Source: Phycisphaeraceae bacterium
Lineage (GTDB): Bacteria; Planctomycetota; Phycisphaerae; Phycisphaerales; Phycisphaeraceae
Length of the DNA: 64,000 nt
Assembly (NCBI GenBank): GCA_040222855.1
Contig: JAVKCD010000025.1
Location: 620,001 to 684,000, forward strand
Reading direction: 5' to 3'
The translations under genes and the position numbers were made by a program. Below, in pieces: positions 28,327-35,534 of this stretch; the first letter of the stretch is position 1; each line of letters opens with the position of its first letter. Under the pieces are notes generated by a model. The model ran no database searches and had not been told where the DNA came from. It was given only the letters and a program-made list of their open reading frames with translations.

Positions 28327-29508
28327 ATGCTCACCAAACCGGGACGCCTCACGGCAGCCCCCCTGCTCTGCTTCATCCTCACCGGATGCAGCACACCCCT
28401 CTTCACACCTTCGACCTGGGAACCGCCTCAGTCCCAGGAGCTCACAGCGCAGCAGTCAGACCCCAGCGTCACACCACTCGACTGGCGCGACTGGCCGGTC
28501 ATGCCCGAGCCGGTCGTCGGTCACCGCGTGAGCCCCGGACCCGAGTACCTCACCGTCACAGGCGGAATCACAGGTCTCGGGCAGATGACGCCCGACATCC
28601 AACGATTCAACGGCTCAGCATGGACGATCTCAGAAGTCCAGCTCATCACCCCGCGTGCCTTCCACGCTCAGGTCCGGCTCAACGACACCCGAGTCTTCGT
28701 CGCAGGCGGGCAGACAGGCTCCGCCATGGAACCACAGGCCACCGACACCACCGAGATCGTCAACTTCTCCTTAGCCAACAGCATCCCCGGCCCCACACTT
28801 CCCGAACCGATGACTTCGCCCACCACCCACCTGCTCAGCGACGGCCAAGTCATCATCATCGGCCGCACCACAATCAGCATCTTCGACCCTCGCGATGCCT
28901 CCGCCATCCATTCATTCCCCCTCGCCGCCGAGCGAAGAAACCACGCCTCCGCTCTCCTGCCTGACGAACGGGTCGTCATCGTCGCCGGTCGATGCAACAC
29001 CATCGAAGTCTTCGACCCCGCGACCATGACCTCATCGCTCCTCACCACCCAACTCCCCGCACAACTCGATGACCACCAGGTCGTCACCCTCCCCGATGGC
29101 AGAGTCTGGATTCTCGGCGGGCAAGAGACACAGACCGGCGAAACCACCGACAAAACATGGTTGCTATCGATCGAACCCTCCGAAGCACTCATCCAGGGCC
29201 CTCACCTCGACTACTCCACGGGCGTCGCCGACGCATGCCTCGTTCGCTCCGGAAACACCGCATGGCTCATTGGCGGAGAGTCACAACGCGCCCGCAAAGA
29301 CGTCGAACTCAGCCTCGTCCGTCAGCTCGATCTCAAAAAAGTGAGCGTCGCTCAGCAGGCCGCGACCCGATTCGACCACGATGACGCCGCCGCCACCCTC
29401 TGGCGCGGACGCCTCGTCGTCCTCAGCGGGCTCTCCTACACACAACTCCTCGGACGCCGACTCCCCTACCCCAACGGTCAGGTCGAGTACGCTGTAGTCG
29501 ATCGGTAA
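28327..29508 (+). CDS. Kelch-like beta-propeller lipoprotein
   Basis: 393 residues. The signal peptide ends in the lipobox ILTGC (Cys21), so the mature protein is lipid-anchored, probably to a membrane facing the periplasm. The body carries recurring kelch-type blades with G-G or A-G turns: RVFVAGGQT, VVIVAGRCN, RVWILGGQE, TAWLIGGES and LVVLSGLSY. A ligand or interaction scaffold is likely; the partner is unknown. It starts nine bases after the tyrS stop. Confidence 0.75.
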   Translation: MLTKPGRLTAAPLLCFILTGCSTPLFTPSTWEPPQSQELTAQQSDPSVTPLDWRDWPVMPEPVVGHRVSPGPEYLTVTGGITGLGQMTPDIQRFNGSAWTISEVQLITPRAFHAQVRLNDTRVFVAGGQTGSAMEPQATDTTEIVNFSLANSIPGPTLPEPMTSPTTHLLSDGQVIIIGRTTISIFDPRDASAIHSFPLAAERRNHASALLPDERVVIVAGRCNTIEVFDPATMTSSLLTTQLPAQLDDHQVVTLPDGRVWILGGQETQTGETTDKTWLLSIEPSEALIQGPHLDYSTGVADACLVRSGNTAWLIGGESQRARKDVELSLVRQLDLKKVSVAQQAATRFDHDDAAATLWRGRLVVLSGLSYTQLLGRRLPYPNGQVEYAVVDR

Positions 29509-29524
29509 ACACCGAATATCCTGG

Positions 29525-29554
29525 TTGACCCTCAACCGACCGATGACCTAGGGT
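29525..29554 (+). promoter_or_regulatory. Candidate sigma-70-type promoter for the DUF502 gene
   Basis: TTGACC (29525-29530) and TAGGGT (29549-29554) are 18 bases apart and end 57 bases before the start codon. The -35 and the following CTC are identical to the candidate promoter at 35165. Confidence 0.4.
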
Positions 29555-29611
29555 GAACCACGGCCTGCTGTCCGGCGTAAACCGGCCCCTGACCACCCTA
29601 GACCTGGACTG

Positions 29612-30574
29612 ATGACCAACTTCAAACGCTTCTTCTTTCGCGGACTCGGGATCATCCTCCCCACTGTCCTCACCGCCTACCTCTTGGTCCTCGTCTACGG
29701 TTTCGTCAACGACAACATCGCCGAACCGCTCAACCAGGGCGTCCGCGAAGCCCTGATCCAGTTCACCTACTACCCCACCGCCACTGACGCCGACATCGAC
29801 CGACTCGCCTCCGACCTGCCCGGCGAGGTCGAGCAGGAATGGGCCCTCATCGATGATGACCGCAGGAACAAACTCGGCCCCTCCTACGGCCGCGCCCAGC
29901 AGATCGAAGCCAAACGACAGTGGCTCCGCGAAAAACCCGAAGTCGTCCTCGAAGCCAGACGACTCGCCCTCCGACGCGCCTGGGACTCCGTACAGATCGG
30001 CAACTGGTCCGCCCTCGACCTCGTCGGACTCGCACTTGCCGCCGTCCTGATCTACTTCGTAGGCGTGATCCTCGGCAGCTACCTCGGCAAAACCTTCTAC
30101 CGACAATCCGAAGACTTCATCCTCGCCATCCCACTCGTCAGCCGCGTCTACCCCTCAGTCAAGCAGGTCACCGACTTCTTCTTTGGTGACAAACCCGCCA
30201 AACGACCACTCAACTTCAACCGCGTCGTCGCCGTCGAATACCCACGCAAAGGCATCTGGTCCGTCGGACTCGTCACCGGCGACACCATGCGCGACATCCA
30301 AATACGCGCTGACGCAGACTGCATGACCGTCTTTATCCCTAGTTCCCCCACGCCTTTCACTGGCTATGTCATCACCGTGCCCCGAACCGACACCATCGAT
30401 CTGCCGATCTCCATCGAGGAGGCACTCAAGTTCGCCGTCAGCGGCGGAGTCCTCATCCCGCCCAGCCAGGTGATCTCAGATGACGAACACCGCGCAACCT
30501 ACCGGCCCGAGATCACCGAACCCAAAACCCAGAACCCGCCGCAACCCGCCCTGCCACAGGCCGATTCCCAGTAG
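29612..30574 (+). CDS. DUF502-family membrane protein
   Basis: 320 residues. Two hydrophobic helices, about 8-31 (GLGIILPTVLTAYLLVLVYGF) and about 137-160 (LVGLALAAVLIYFVGVILGSYLG), flank an unusually long inserted hydrophilic loop of about 100 residues. Then follow the DUF502 hallmarks: YRQSEDFILAIPLVSRVYPSVKQV and a beta-rich domain with VVAVEYPRKGIWSVGLVTGDT and FIPSSPTPFTGYV. Function is unknown. The insert between the helices is longer than in typical members of about 200 residues. Confidence 0.85.
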   Translation: MTNFKRFFFRGLGIILPTVLTAYLLVLVYGFVNDNIAEPLNQGVREALIQFTYYPTATDADIDRLASDLPGEVEQEWALIDDDRRNKLGPSYGRAQQIEAKRQWLREKPEVVLEARRLALRRAWDSVQIGNWSALDLVGLALAAVLIYFVGVILGSYLGKTFYRQSEDFILAIPLVSRVYPSVKQVTDFFFGDKPAKRPLNFNRVVAVEYPRKGIWSVGLVTGDTMRDIQIRADADCMTVFIPSSPTPFTGYVITVPRTDTIDLPISIEEALKFAVSGGVLIPPSQVISDDEHRATYRPEITEPKTQNPPQPALPQADSQ

Positions 30575-30577
30575 AAT
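30572..30577 (+). promoter_or_regulatory. Candidate -10 element (TAGAAT) before hpf
   Basis: TAGAAT overlaps the stop codon of the DUF502 gene and lies 57 bases before the hpf start. The same hexamer occurs before ptsN at 30967. No clear -35. Confidence 0.3.
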
Positions 30578-30634
30578 ACGGCTCAGCCCAAGGCCACAAA
30601 CACACGGGCCATCACGCCCGCCAGGAGGTCAGAT

Positions 30635-30934
30635 TTGGACATCATCGTCACAGGCAAACACCTCGACGTGACCGATCCCATCCGTTCCTACGCAACCCAG
30701 CGGCTCGAAAAAGTCTCTCGCTACTACGACCGCGCGTCCAAGGCAGAAGTCGTGCTCGACAAGAACGACGCCAACACCTTCGCCGTCGAGATCATCGTCC
30801 ACGTTGACCGACACGAGCACTTCGTCGCCCAGGACCACAGCGACGACCTCTACCGCAGCATCGACATGGCCACCGACAAGGTCGCCAGGCAAGTTCACGA
30901 TCACAAGGAAAAAGTGCGCAACCACAAGGGCTAA
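30635..30934 (+). CDS. hpf: Ribosome hibernation promoting factor, short form
   Basis: 99 residues of the RaiA/HPF family (MDIIVTGKHLDVTDPIRSYA, DLYRSIDMATDKVARQV). It binds the 30S decoding region in stationary phase or under starvation. It is the short type, lacking the C-terminal dimerisation domain. The start is TTG 30635, chosen because a perfect AGGAGG (30623-30628) sits six bases upstream. The neighbourhood hpf-ptsN-HPr echoes the rpoN-hpf-ptsN-npr cluster of proteobacteria, but no rpoN is here. Confidence 0.93.
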   Translation: MDIIVTGKHLDVTDPIRSYATQRLEKVSRYYDRASKAEVVLDKNDANTFAVEIIVHVDRHEHFVAQDHSDDLYRSIDMATDKVARQVHDHKEKVRNHKG

Positions 30935-30966
30935 GCCCCGCACACCCAGACAAGACCATAAACCCG

Positions 30967-30972
30967 TAGAAT
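30967..30972 (+). promoter_or_regulatory. Candidate -10 element (TAGAAT) before ptsN
   Basis: TAGAAT lies 26 bases before the ptsN ATG in the 63-base gap after hpf. A GAGGAA ribosome site follows (30986 region), giving a short leader. Confidence 0.35.
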
Positions 30973-30997
30973 CGGGACGGACTTTCGAGGAACACGT

Positions 30998-31477
30998 ATG
31001 AAGCTCCAGGCATTCATCGCCACACACGCCATCCTTCCCGACCTCGCCTCAACCACACGAGACGATGTCATCCGCGAGTTGATCGAGGCCGTCCTCCAGG
31101 ACGCCGACATCGCCGACCCCGCCCTCGCACAATCACTCATCGATGCCATCATAGAACGCGAGAAACACGGCTCCACCGGATTCGGTAAAGGCGTTGCCGT
31201 CCCCCACGTCAAGCACGACAAGATCCTCAAAATGGCCGCCGCCGTAGGCGTCAGTCGCAAAGGCGTCGACTTCAACGCCCTCGACAAACAGCCGGTCTAT
31301 TCCATCATCCTCCTGCTCTCACCCAAAGACCGTCCGGATGAACACCTCCAGGCCATGGAAAGCATCTTCTCTCAACTCCAGAACGATCAGTTCCGCAAGT
31401 TCCTCCGCCAGTCAACGACCAAGCAGGAAATCCTCGAACTCATCGAAGAAGCCGACGCCCAGCAACTCCCAAGCTGA
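30998..31477 (+). CDS. ptsN: PTS EIIA-type protein (PtsN-like)
   Basis: 159 residues, EIIA of the fructose/mannitol/nitrogen type. The phosphorylatable His70 lies in GVAVPHVKHD and is preceded by the family motif REKHGSTGFGKG. It would accept phosphate from the HPr encoded 24 bases downstream. No sugar-specific EIIB/EIIC is adjacent, so a regulatory role as in the nitrogen PTS is more likely than transport. EI (PtsI or PtsP) is not in the window. Confidence 0.9.
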   Translation: MKLQAFIATHAILPDLASTTRDDVIRELIEAVLQDADIADPALAQSLIDAIIEREKHGSTGFGKGVAVPHVKHDKILKMAAAVGVSRKGVDFNALDKQPVYSIILLLSPKDRPDEHLQAMESIFSQLQNDQFRKFLRQSTTKQEILELIEEADAQQLPS

Positions 31478-31501
31478 CCAACACCCCTGACCGAAGACGC
31501 G

Positions 31502-31834
31502 ATGAACCAGCCCACCCCATCCTCATCCGGCCTCGGGCCGACCTCAGGCGGAGACGCCAACGGCCACCGTGCCGAGACAGTCGTCGTCATCCGCAACCGG
31601 CTGGGCATGCACGCCAGACCCGCGATGTCCTTCGTCGATACCGCCTCCCAGTTCTCCGCCAGCATCCAGGTCATCAAGAATCAGCAATCCGTCGACGCCA
31701 AAAGCATCATGCAACTCATGATGCTCGCCGCCACCCAGGGCACCGAACTCAAGGTCATCGCCGAAGGCACCGACGCTCAGGAAGCCGTCACCGCCATCGA
31801 AGACCTCGTTAACCGCGGCTTCGACGAAGAGTGA
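31502..31834 (+). CDS. HPr-family phosphocarrier protein
   Basis: 110 residues with a 25-residue Pro/Ser/Gly-rich N-terminal extension. The active His37 is in GMHARPA. Ser68 in DAKSIM is exactly 31 residues later, the same spacing as His15 and Ser46 in classical HPr, so HPr-kinase-type control is structurally possible. It passes phosphate between EI and the EIIA encoded just upstream. The 3' end overlaps the convergent phosphatidyltransferase gene by 26 bases. Confidence 0.92.
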   Translation: MNQPTPSSSGLGPTSGGDANGHRAETVVVIRNRLGMHARPAMSFVDTASQFSASIQVIKNQQSVDAKSIMQLMMLAATQGTELKVIAEGTDAQEAVTAIEDLVNRGFDEE

Positions 31835-32486
31835 TCCCCACCACCCCGTAGGCGATAGCACCCCCCAGCACGCCAGCGTGCAGCACCTGCTCTTGCGCAC
31901 TCGCCGCCGCCATGCCCGCAACCACCGCGATCACCACCAACCGCACGCCCCCAAGCCCTGCCAATCGCCTCATCGACACCGGCAGCACCATCCCCACCGC
32001 CACCGCCGGGACGATGATCCCTTCTGCTCCAATCCCCATCGAGGCCGCCACCGCCAGACCCGCAGCCGGAAACGCCAACCCCTCAAACTCAGGCGACAAC
32101 CGCCTTGTCCCCCAAGCCCGCACCAACCGTCCCGCACCACCCACAACCAACAAGACGGCCAGCCACAACCCGACTTCCTGATCCACTAGGACCACCGCTG
32201 GACACAGCACAAACGCCACCCAATCGACCATCAGGTCCAGCCGCCGACCCGCCTCGCTGGCCACGCCCCATCGTCTGGCCAACGGCCCATCCAATCCGTC
32301 CAGCACCGCCGCCACCATCATCCAGCCCAACAAAACCTCAGCTCCTCCCGAGCCCGCCGCCACAGCACCAACCAGCGCCAACAACGCAACCCCCACCGTC
32401 AGCAGATCAACCAACCAGCTCCTAAACCCCCGCTGCACAGGCGACGCTGGGTCCCTCAAGTTGTCCATAACCTGAAAACGGCTCAT
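31809..32486 (-). CDS. CDP-alcohol phosphatidyltransferase family membrane protein
   Basis: 225 residues, several membrane helices. The catalytic signature DGLDGPLAR followed by G(x)3D(x)3D (residues 63-88) is complete. The DGxDG form resembles phosphatidylserine synthase (PssA), but PgsA-like or inositol-type substrates cannot be excluded. It transfers a phosphatidyl group from CDP-diacylglycerol to an alcohol at the inner membrane. The start at 32486 is a simple choice; an ATG at 32468 is possible. Only 12 bases separate it from the divergent DUF2752 gene, so promoters must lie within coding sequence. Confidence 0.85.
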   Translation of the reverse strand: MSRFQVMDNLRDPASPVQRGFRSWLVDLLTVGVALLALVGAVAAGSGGAEVLLGWMMVAAVLDGLDGPLARRWGVASEAGRRLDLMVDWVAFVLCPAVVLVDQEVGLWLAVLLVVGGAGRLVRAWGTRRLSPEFEGLAFPAAGLAVAASMGIGAEGIIVPAVAVGMVLPVSMRRLAGLGGVRLVVIAVVAGMAAASAQEQVLHAGVLGGAIAYGVVGITLRRSRG

Positions 32487-32498
32487 GATGCACAGCTT

Positions 32499-32963
32499 AT
32501 GACGATTCGACGCCAGCACTGCCTCCGTCTGCCCAGGAAATCTGAGCATCGCCGACTCAAGCGACGCATCGCCGCAGTCCCCCTCGCGATCGCCTGCCTC
32601 GCCGCCCTCATCCTGCTCAGCACAATCGAGCCCGCCCGCGCTGGCTACGGCTCCCACCTGCAACTCGGCCTCGAGCCCTGCGGCTGGACCGAAAGCTTCA
32701 ACATCCCCTGCCCGACCTGTGGCGTCACCACCGCCGCCTCCCTCGCCGCCCGTGGAAACCTCGTCTCCGCTTTCAACACCCAACCCTTCGGCACCTTCCT
32801 CACCCTTGGAATCGCCATCCTCTTCTGGCTCCAGGTCGGCACTGCCTTCCTCGGCTGGGCTGGCCCCGACTGGTCGCGTATCCTCCTCTCCCGACGACCC
32901 TGGCTCGTGCTCCTGAGCCTCTTGGTCATCGGCTGGACCTGGAAACTCATCACCTGGACCTGA
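32499..32963 (+). CDS. DUF2752-family membrane protein
   Basis: 154 residues. The motif CPTCG (residues 71-75) with a preceding PCGW is the DUF2752 hallmark. Three hydrophobic segments are seen (about 25-42, 98-118, 133-150). Function is unknown. The first 24 residues are very Arg/Lys-rich and no Shine-Dalgarno is visible, so the true start may be later. Confidence 0.75.
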   Translation: MTIRRQHCLRLPRKSEHRRLKRRIAAVPLAIACLAALILLSTIEPARAGYGSHLQLGLEPCGWTESFNIPCPTCGVTTAASLAARGNLVSAFNTQPFGTFLTLGIAILFWLQVGTAFLGWAGPDWSRILLSRRPWLVLLSLLVIGWTWKLITWT

Positions 32964-32975
32964 AAGACCTCCCGG

Positions 32976-33611
32976 ATGCCCCACCCCTCTCGATGGCCAA
33001 GTCTCCTGCTCCTGATCACGCTCACCCTGCCCATGGCAGGGTGTGATTTCTTCGCCTGGATGCTCCTGGGCGGGGAAGGAACCCGAGAAGTCGATGCCAG
33101 CTACACCGGACTCGACGGCAGAACCGTCGCCGTGCTCGTCGCTGCTGATGACCAGATCCTCTATCAGCACCCCGCTGCCGATCGGATCATCGCCCAACAG
33201 GTCGCCGCAGCGTTTGCCGAATCCATCCCCGACATCCGCCTCGCCGACCCCAGCACACTCGCGTCCTTCAAAACCCAAAACCCCTACTGGCAGAGCCTCC
33301 TGCCCTCGACACTCATCACCGGCCTTGGCGTCGATCGACTCGTCATCGTCAGCCTTTACGAATACCGCCTCCACGAACCCGGTAACGCCCACCTCTGGCG
33401 CGGCATCATGAGCGCCGATATCTCCGTCATCGAGGCCGAAGCTGAGGACCCCGACAACCCCAGTTTCTCGACCGTCGTCTCCACCGAGTACCCCACTGGG
33501 AGCAAGGTCGGCGTCCTCGCCTCCGACAGCCAGACCATTGAACTCGGGCTCCTCAAAACCTTCTCCACCCAAACCGCCAACCTCTTCCACGACCACGAGG
33601 TGCCCAAGTGA
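32976..33611 (+). CDS. Lipoprotein of unknown function (paralogue 1)
   Basis: 211 residues with a signal peptide and lipobox MAGC (Cys23). The mature part has an alternating beta/alpha pattern (TVAVLVAADDQ near 50, AQQVAAAFAE, DRLVIVSLYEYRL near 125). It resembles the next gene in length, lipobox, VLV-DD strand and a TQTANLF/RIAQLFYD end. It is 12 bases after the DUF2752 gene and shares GTGA with the next gene, so it is in one transcription unit. Confidence 0.72.
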   Translation: MPHPSRWPSLLLLITLTLPMAGCDFFAWMLLGGEGTREVDASYTGLDGRTVAVLVAADDQILYQHPAADRIIAQQVAAAFAESIPDIRLADPSTLASFKTQNPYWQSLLPSTLITGLGVDRLVIVSLYEYRLHEPGNAHLWRGIMSADISVIEAEAEDPDNPSFSTVVSTEYPTGSKVGVLASDSQTIELGLLKTFSTQTANLFHDHEVPK

Positions 33612-34267
33612 CACGCCCTCGCTTCATGATCCTCACCCTCACGCTGATGACGCTCTTCTCTTCCGGCTGCCAGGAAATCGGCTACATCGCTGGCATCTTC
33701 ACAGGATGGGCGGGCCTCGACCAGATCCCCGCCGTCTACGAACTGGAAGAACGCCCCACCCTGGTCCTTGTTGATGACCGCCAGGGACTCCTGGGCTCAC
33801 CCGCCACCAGTCAGCAGGTCGCCAACGTCGTCGGCAATCGCCTCATCGCCCGCGCCGAGTTCACGGAGTCCATGATCATCGACCCCAGGCGGATCACCAA
33901 GGTCGCCGAAGAACTCGGCCCGCTCTACGCTCAGACCCCCATCGACGCCATCGGCCGAGCCCTCGACGCCGAGCAGGTCATCGCCGTCTCCGTCATCAGC
34001 GCCCAGCCCGAACTCGCCCCCGGCATCCTCCAGCCCAAAGCTCAGGTCCTTGTCGAAGTCATCGACGTCGCCTCCGGCCGCCGGCTGTTCCCCGCTGGCA
34101 CGACCAGCAGCAACGTCGCCGCCGGATACCCCATCTCTGTGCAGCTCGGAACCCAGGCCTTCCAGGACGGGCGAGCCAGCATGCGCCTCGCCGCGAACGA
34201 CCTTGCCCGGCTGCTGGGTCTGCGCATCGCACAACTCTTCTACGACCGCGAGCCCGACGAAGAGTAG
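33608..34267 (+). CDS. Lipoprotein of unknown function (paralogue 2)
   Basis: 219 residues; GTG start at 33608 overlaps the previous stop in GTGA. Lipobox SSGC (Cys21). It repeats the plan of the preceding lipoprotein: TLVLVDDRQ near residue 50, an ALDAEQVIAVSVISAQPE strand near 120, and ARLLGLRIAQLFYDRE at the end. The two could form a heteromeric envelope complex. No known family recognised. Confidence 0.72.
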   Translation: MTRPRFMILTLTLMTLFSSGCQEIGYIAGIFTGWAGLDQIPAVYELEERPTLVLVDDRQGLLGSPATSQQVANVVGNRLIARAEFTESMIIDPRRITKVAEELGPLYAQTPIDAIGRALDAEQVIAVSVISAQPELAPGILQPKAQVLVEVIDVASGRRLFPAGTTSSNVAAGYPISVQLGTQAFQDGRASMRLAANDLARLLGLRIAQLFYDREPDEE

Positions 34268-34271
34268 CCCT

Positions 34272-35150
34272 ATGATCCTCCACCTCGCGATCGCCCCCGA
34301 CAACCTCGATGTCCTCCGCTTGGTCCTGGCCCGCCAAAAACGACCCAATGCCGTCATCGTCTGTGTCGGCGCAAGTCGCACCCGGCGCGTCCTCGACGCT
34401 GCTGGTCTCACCCCCAATCTCCTCATCAGCCCCCCGCTCGGCTCACCGGTCATCGGCTACCCCAGGATGCGCAAGATTGCGCAGACCTACCCGCAGCCCC
34501 TCCGGGTCATCGTCTGGTCGGACCGCGCCCAGACCTGGGCCCAATGGCTCTGGCCCGGCTTCCGGATCGACAACGCCATGCAGACGCCGATCGACCCCAG
34601 CCTCCTCGACCTCGCCGAATCCCTCCAAAACGACACCGACCCCGATCAAACTCGCGCCGCATGGCAGGCAAGGGCGGGCAGCAGCCCCGAAACCCCCTTC
34701 ATCGGCCTGCTCACCGACCACGCTGAGGCCGCCAGAACACTCACCTTTGCCAGCGCCATGGCGGTGTACTGCGAAACCCACGACCTCCGCGGCCCCGCCA
34801 CACCCAAACTCGTCATCGATCCCGAACTCACCGACCGCCCTGCCATCGAGGGTCTCTGGACCCGAGACGATGTCCAGAACGTCCTGCTCCAGGAACCCGA
34901 CTGGCTCTGGCCCTGGCGACGCCTGCCCGCCCTCGATGCCGCCATCGTCCCCGCCGGTGCCCGCGAACCCGGACTCCTCTGCTCTCTCGCTCTCCAGGCA
35001 GGCTGCCCCGTCGCCCTGGAGGTCAAACGCCCCGACCGTGTCCCCGATGACCTCAAACACCACCCGCAGCTCCGCATCACCCCCGAAGGTGCCCCCAAGC
35101 CCCTCGCCGAAGCCCTCCTCGATCTCGTGCCGTACCCTTCCCTATCCTGA
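34272..35150 (+). CDS. Unidentified cytosolic protein, 292 residues
   Basis: The ATG at 34272 follows the lipoprotein stop by four bases, so it belongs to the same unit. No signal peptide or membrane helix. The sequence alternates short hydrophobic strands and helices (LHLAIAPDNLDVLRLVL at the start, NAVIVCVGAS, PFIGLLTDHAE, LDAAIVPAGAREPGLL, CPVALEVKRPDRVP). This recalls a Rossmann-like alpha/beta fold such as a glycosyltransferase or surface-carbohydrate enzyme, which is only a guess. I do not recognise a family. Confidence 0.65.
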   Translation: MILHLAIAPDNLDVLRLVLARQKRPNAVIVCVGASRTRRVLDAAGLTPNLLISPPLGSPVIGYPRMRKIAQTYPQPLRVIVWSDRAQTWAQWLWPGFRIDNAMQTPIDPSLLDLAESLQNDTDPDQTRAAWQARAGSSPETPFIGLLTDHAEAARTLTFASAMAVYCETHDLRGPATPKLVIDPELTDRPAIEGLWTRDDVQNVLLQEPDWLWPWRRLPALDAAIVPAGAREPGLLCSLALQAGCPVALEVKRPDRVPDDLKHHPQLRITPEGAPKPLAEALLDLVPYPSLS

Positions 35151-35164
35151 CTCTTCCGCCAGAC

Positions 35165-35194
35165 TTGACCCTCCCGGCCCCCGCCGACTACATT
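35165..35194 (+). promoter_or_regulatory. Candidate sigma-70-type promoter for the rny leader
   Basis: TTGACC (35165-35170) and TACATT (35189-35194) are separated by 18 bases. This predicts transcription from about 35200, leaving a leader of about 330 bases before rny. The -35 region TTGACCCTC is shared with the candidate at 29525. Confidence 0.5.
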
Positions 35195-35205
35195 GTCAAA
35201 ATAAT

Positions 35206-35456
35206 GCAAGATTCTCCGGTGCTGAGGTTTACCTTAAACCCGCGCAGTCGAGAATCGGCGAGTAACTCGGCTCTCTGCACCACGGCGCGTGCCGGCAACA
35301 GAAGCCGATGAATCGGGCTCACACCATCGAGCCCGGACGCTCGGCCGGAAGGCCAGCGGGATAGATTGAGGAAACGTCTCCCAAGACGCGGCAACGCCGC
35401 GAGATGAGGTCTGGCCCTGATGACGCCCCAAATAGGTAGGGCGCCTTCTCCTTGCT
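35206..35456 (+). ncRNA. Candidate structured RNA / long leader upstream of rny
   Basis: A 384-base stretch without a gene between the unidentified protein and rny. Many short stems can be drawn: GAGA..CGAG/CTCG..TCTC (35250-35275), CGGC/GCCG (35283-35294), TCGGGCTC/GAGCCCGG (35313-35336), GGCC-GGAA-GGCC (35343-35354, a GNRA-type loop), CGTCT/AGACG (35375-35388), CGCGGC/GCCGCG (35387-35401) and CGCCC/GGGCG (35424-35443). GCAAG (35206-35210) can close the whole element with CTTGC (35451-35455). No T-run terminator follows, so it may be the 5' leader of rny rather than an independent RNA. I could not match it to a known family. Confidence 0.4.
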
Positions 35457-35534
35457 GTACCCCACCCCGGCTCTCTCAATCCCCCCTGCTGAGCTTTCGG
35501 ACGACCGCGTCAATAGGACGCACGAAGGCCCAGC

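Noticed and set aside
32487-33614. N-terminal extension of the phosphatidyltransferase on the minus strand
   Set aside because: The frame stays open for 376 more codons, but this part is antisense to the DUF2752 and lipoprotein genes and has no family features; the transferase begins at 32486.
35206-35456. 6S RNA, SRP RNA or tmRNA in the same stretch
   Set aside because: No rod-like central-bubble design, no SRP GGAAG core with its asymmetric loop, and no tRNA-like ends or tag reading frame.
35190-35460. RNase P RNA in the rny leader
   Set aside because: Short motifs like GAGGAAA, CCAAATAGG and ACAGAA occur, but in the wrong order (ACAGAA first) and without the flanking conserved bases. A circular permutation seems too unlikely to propose.
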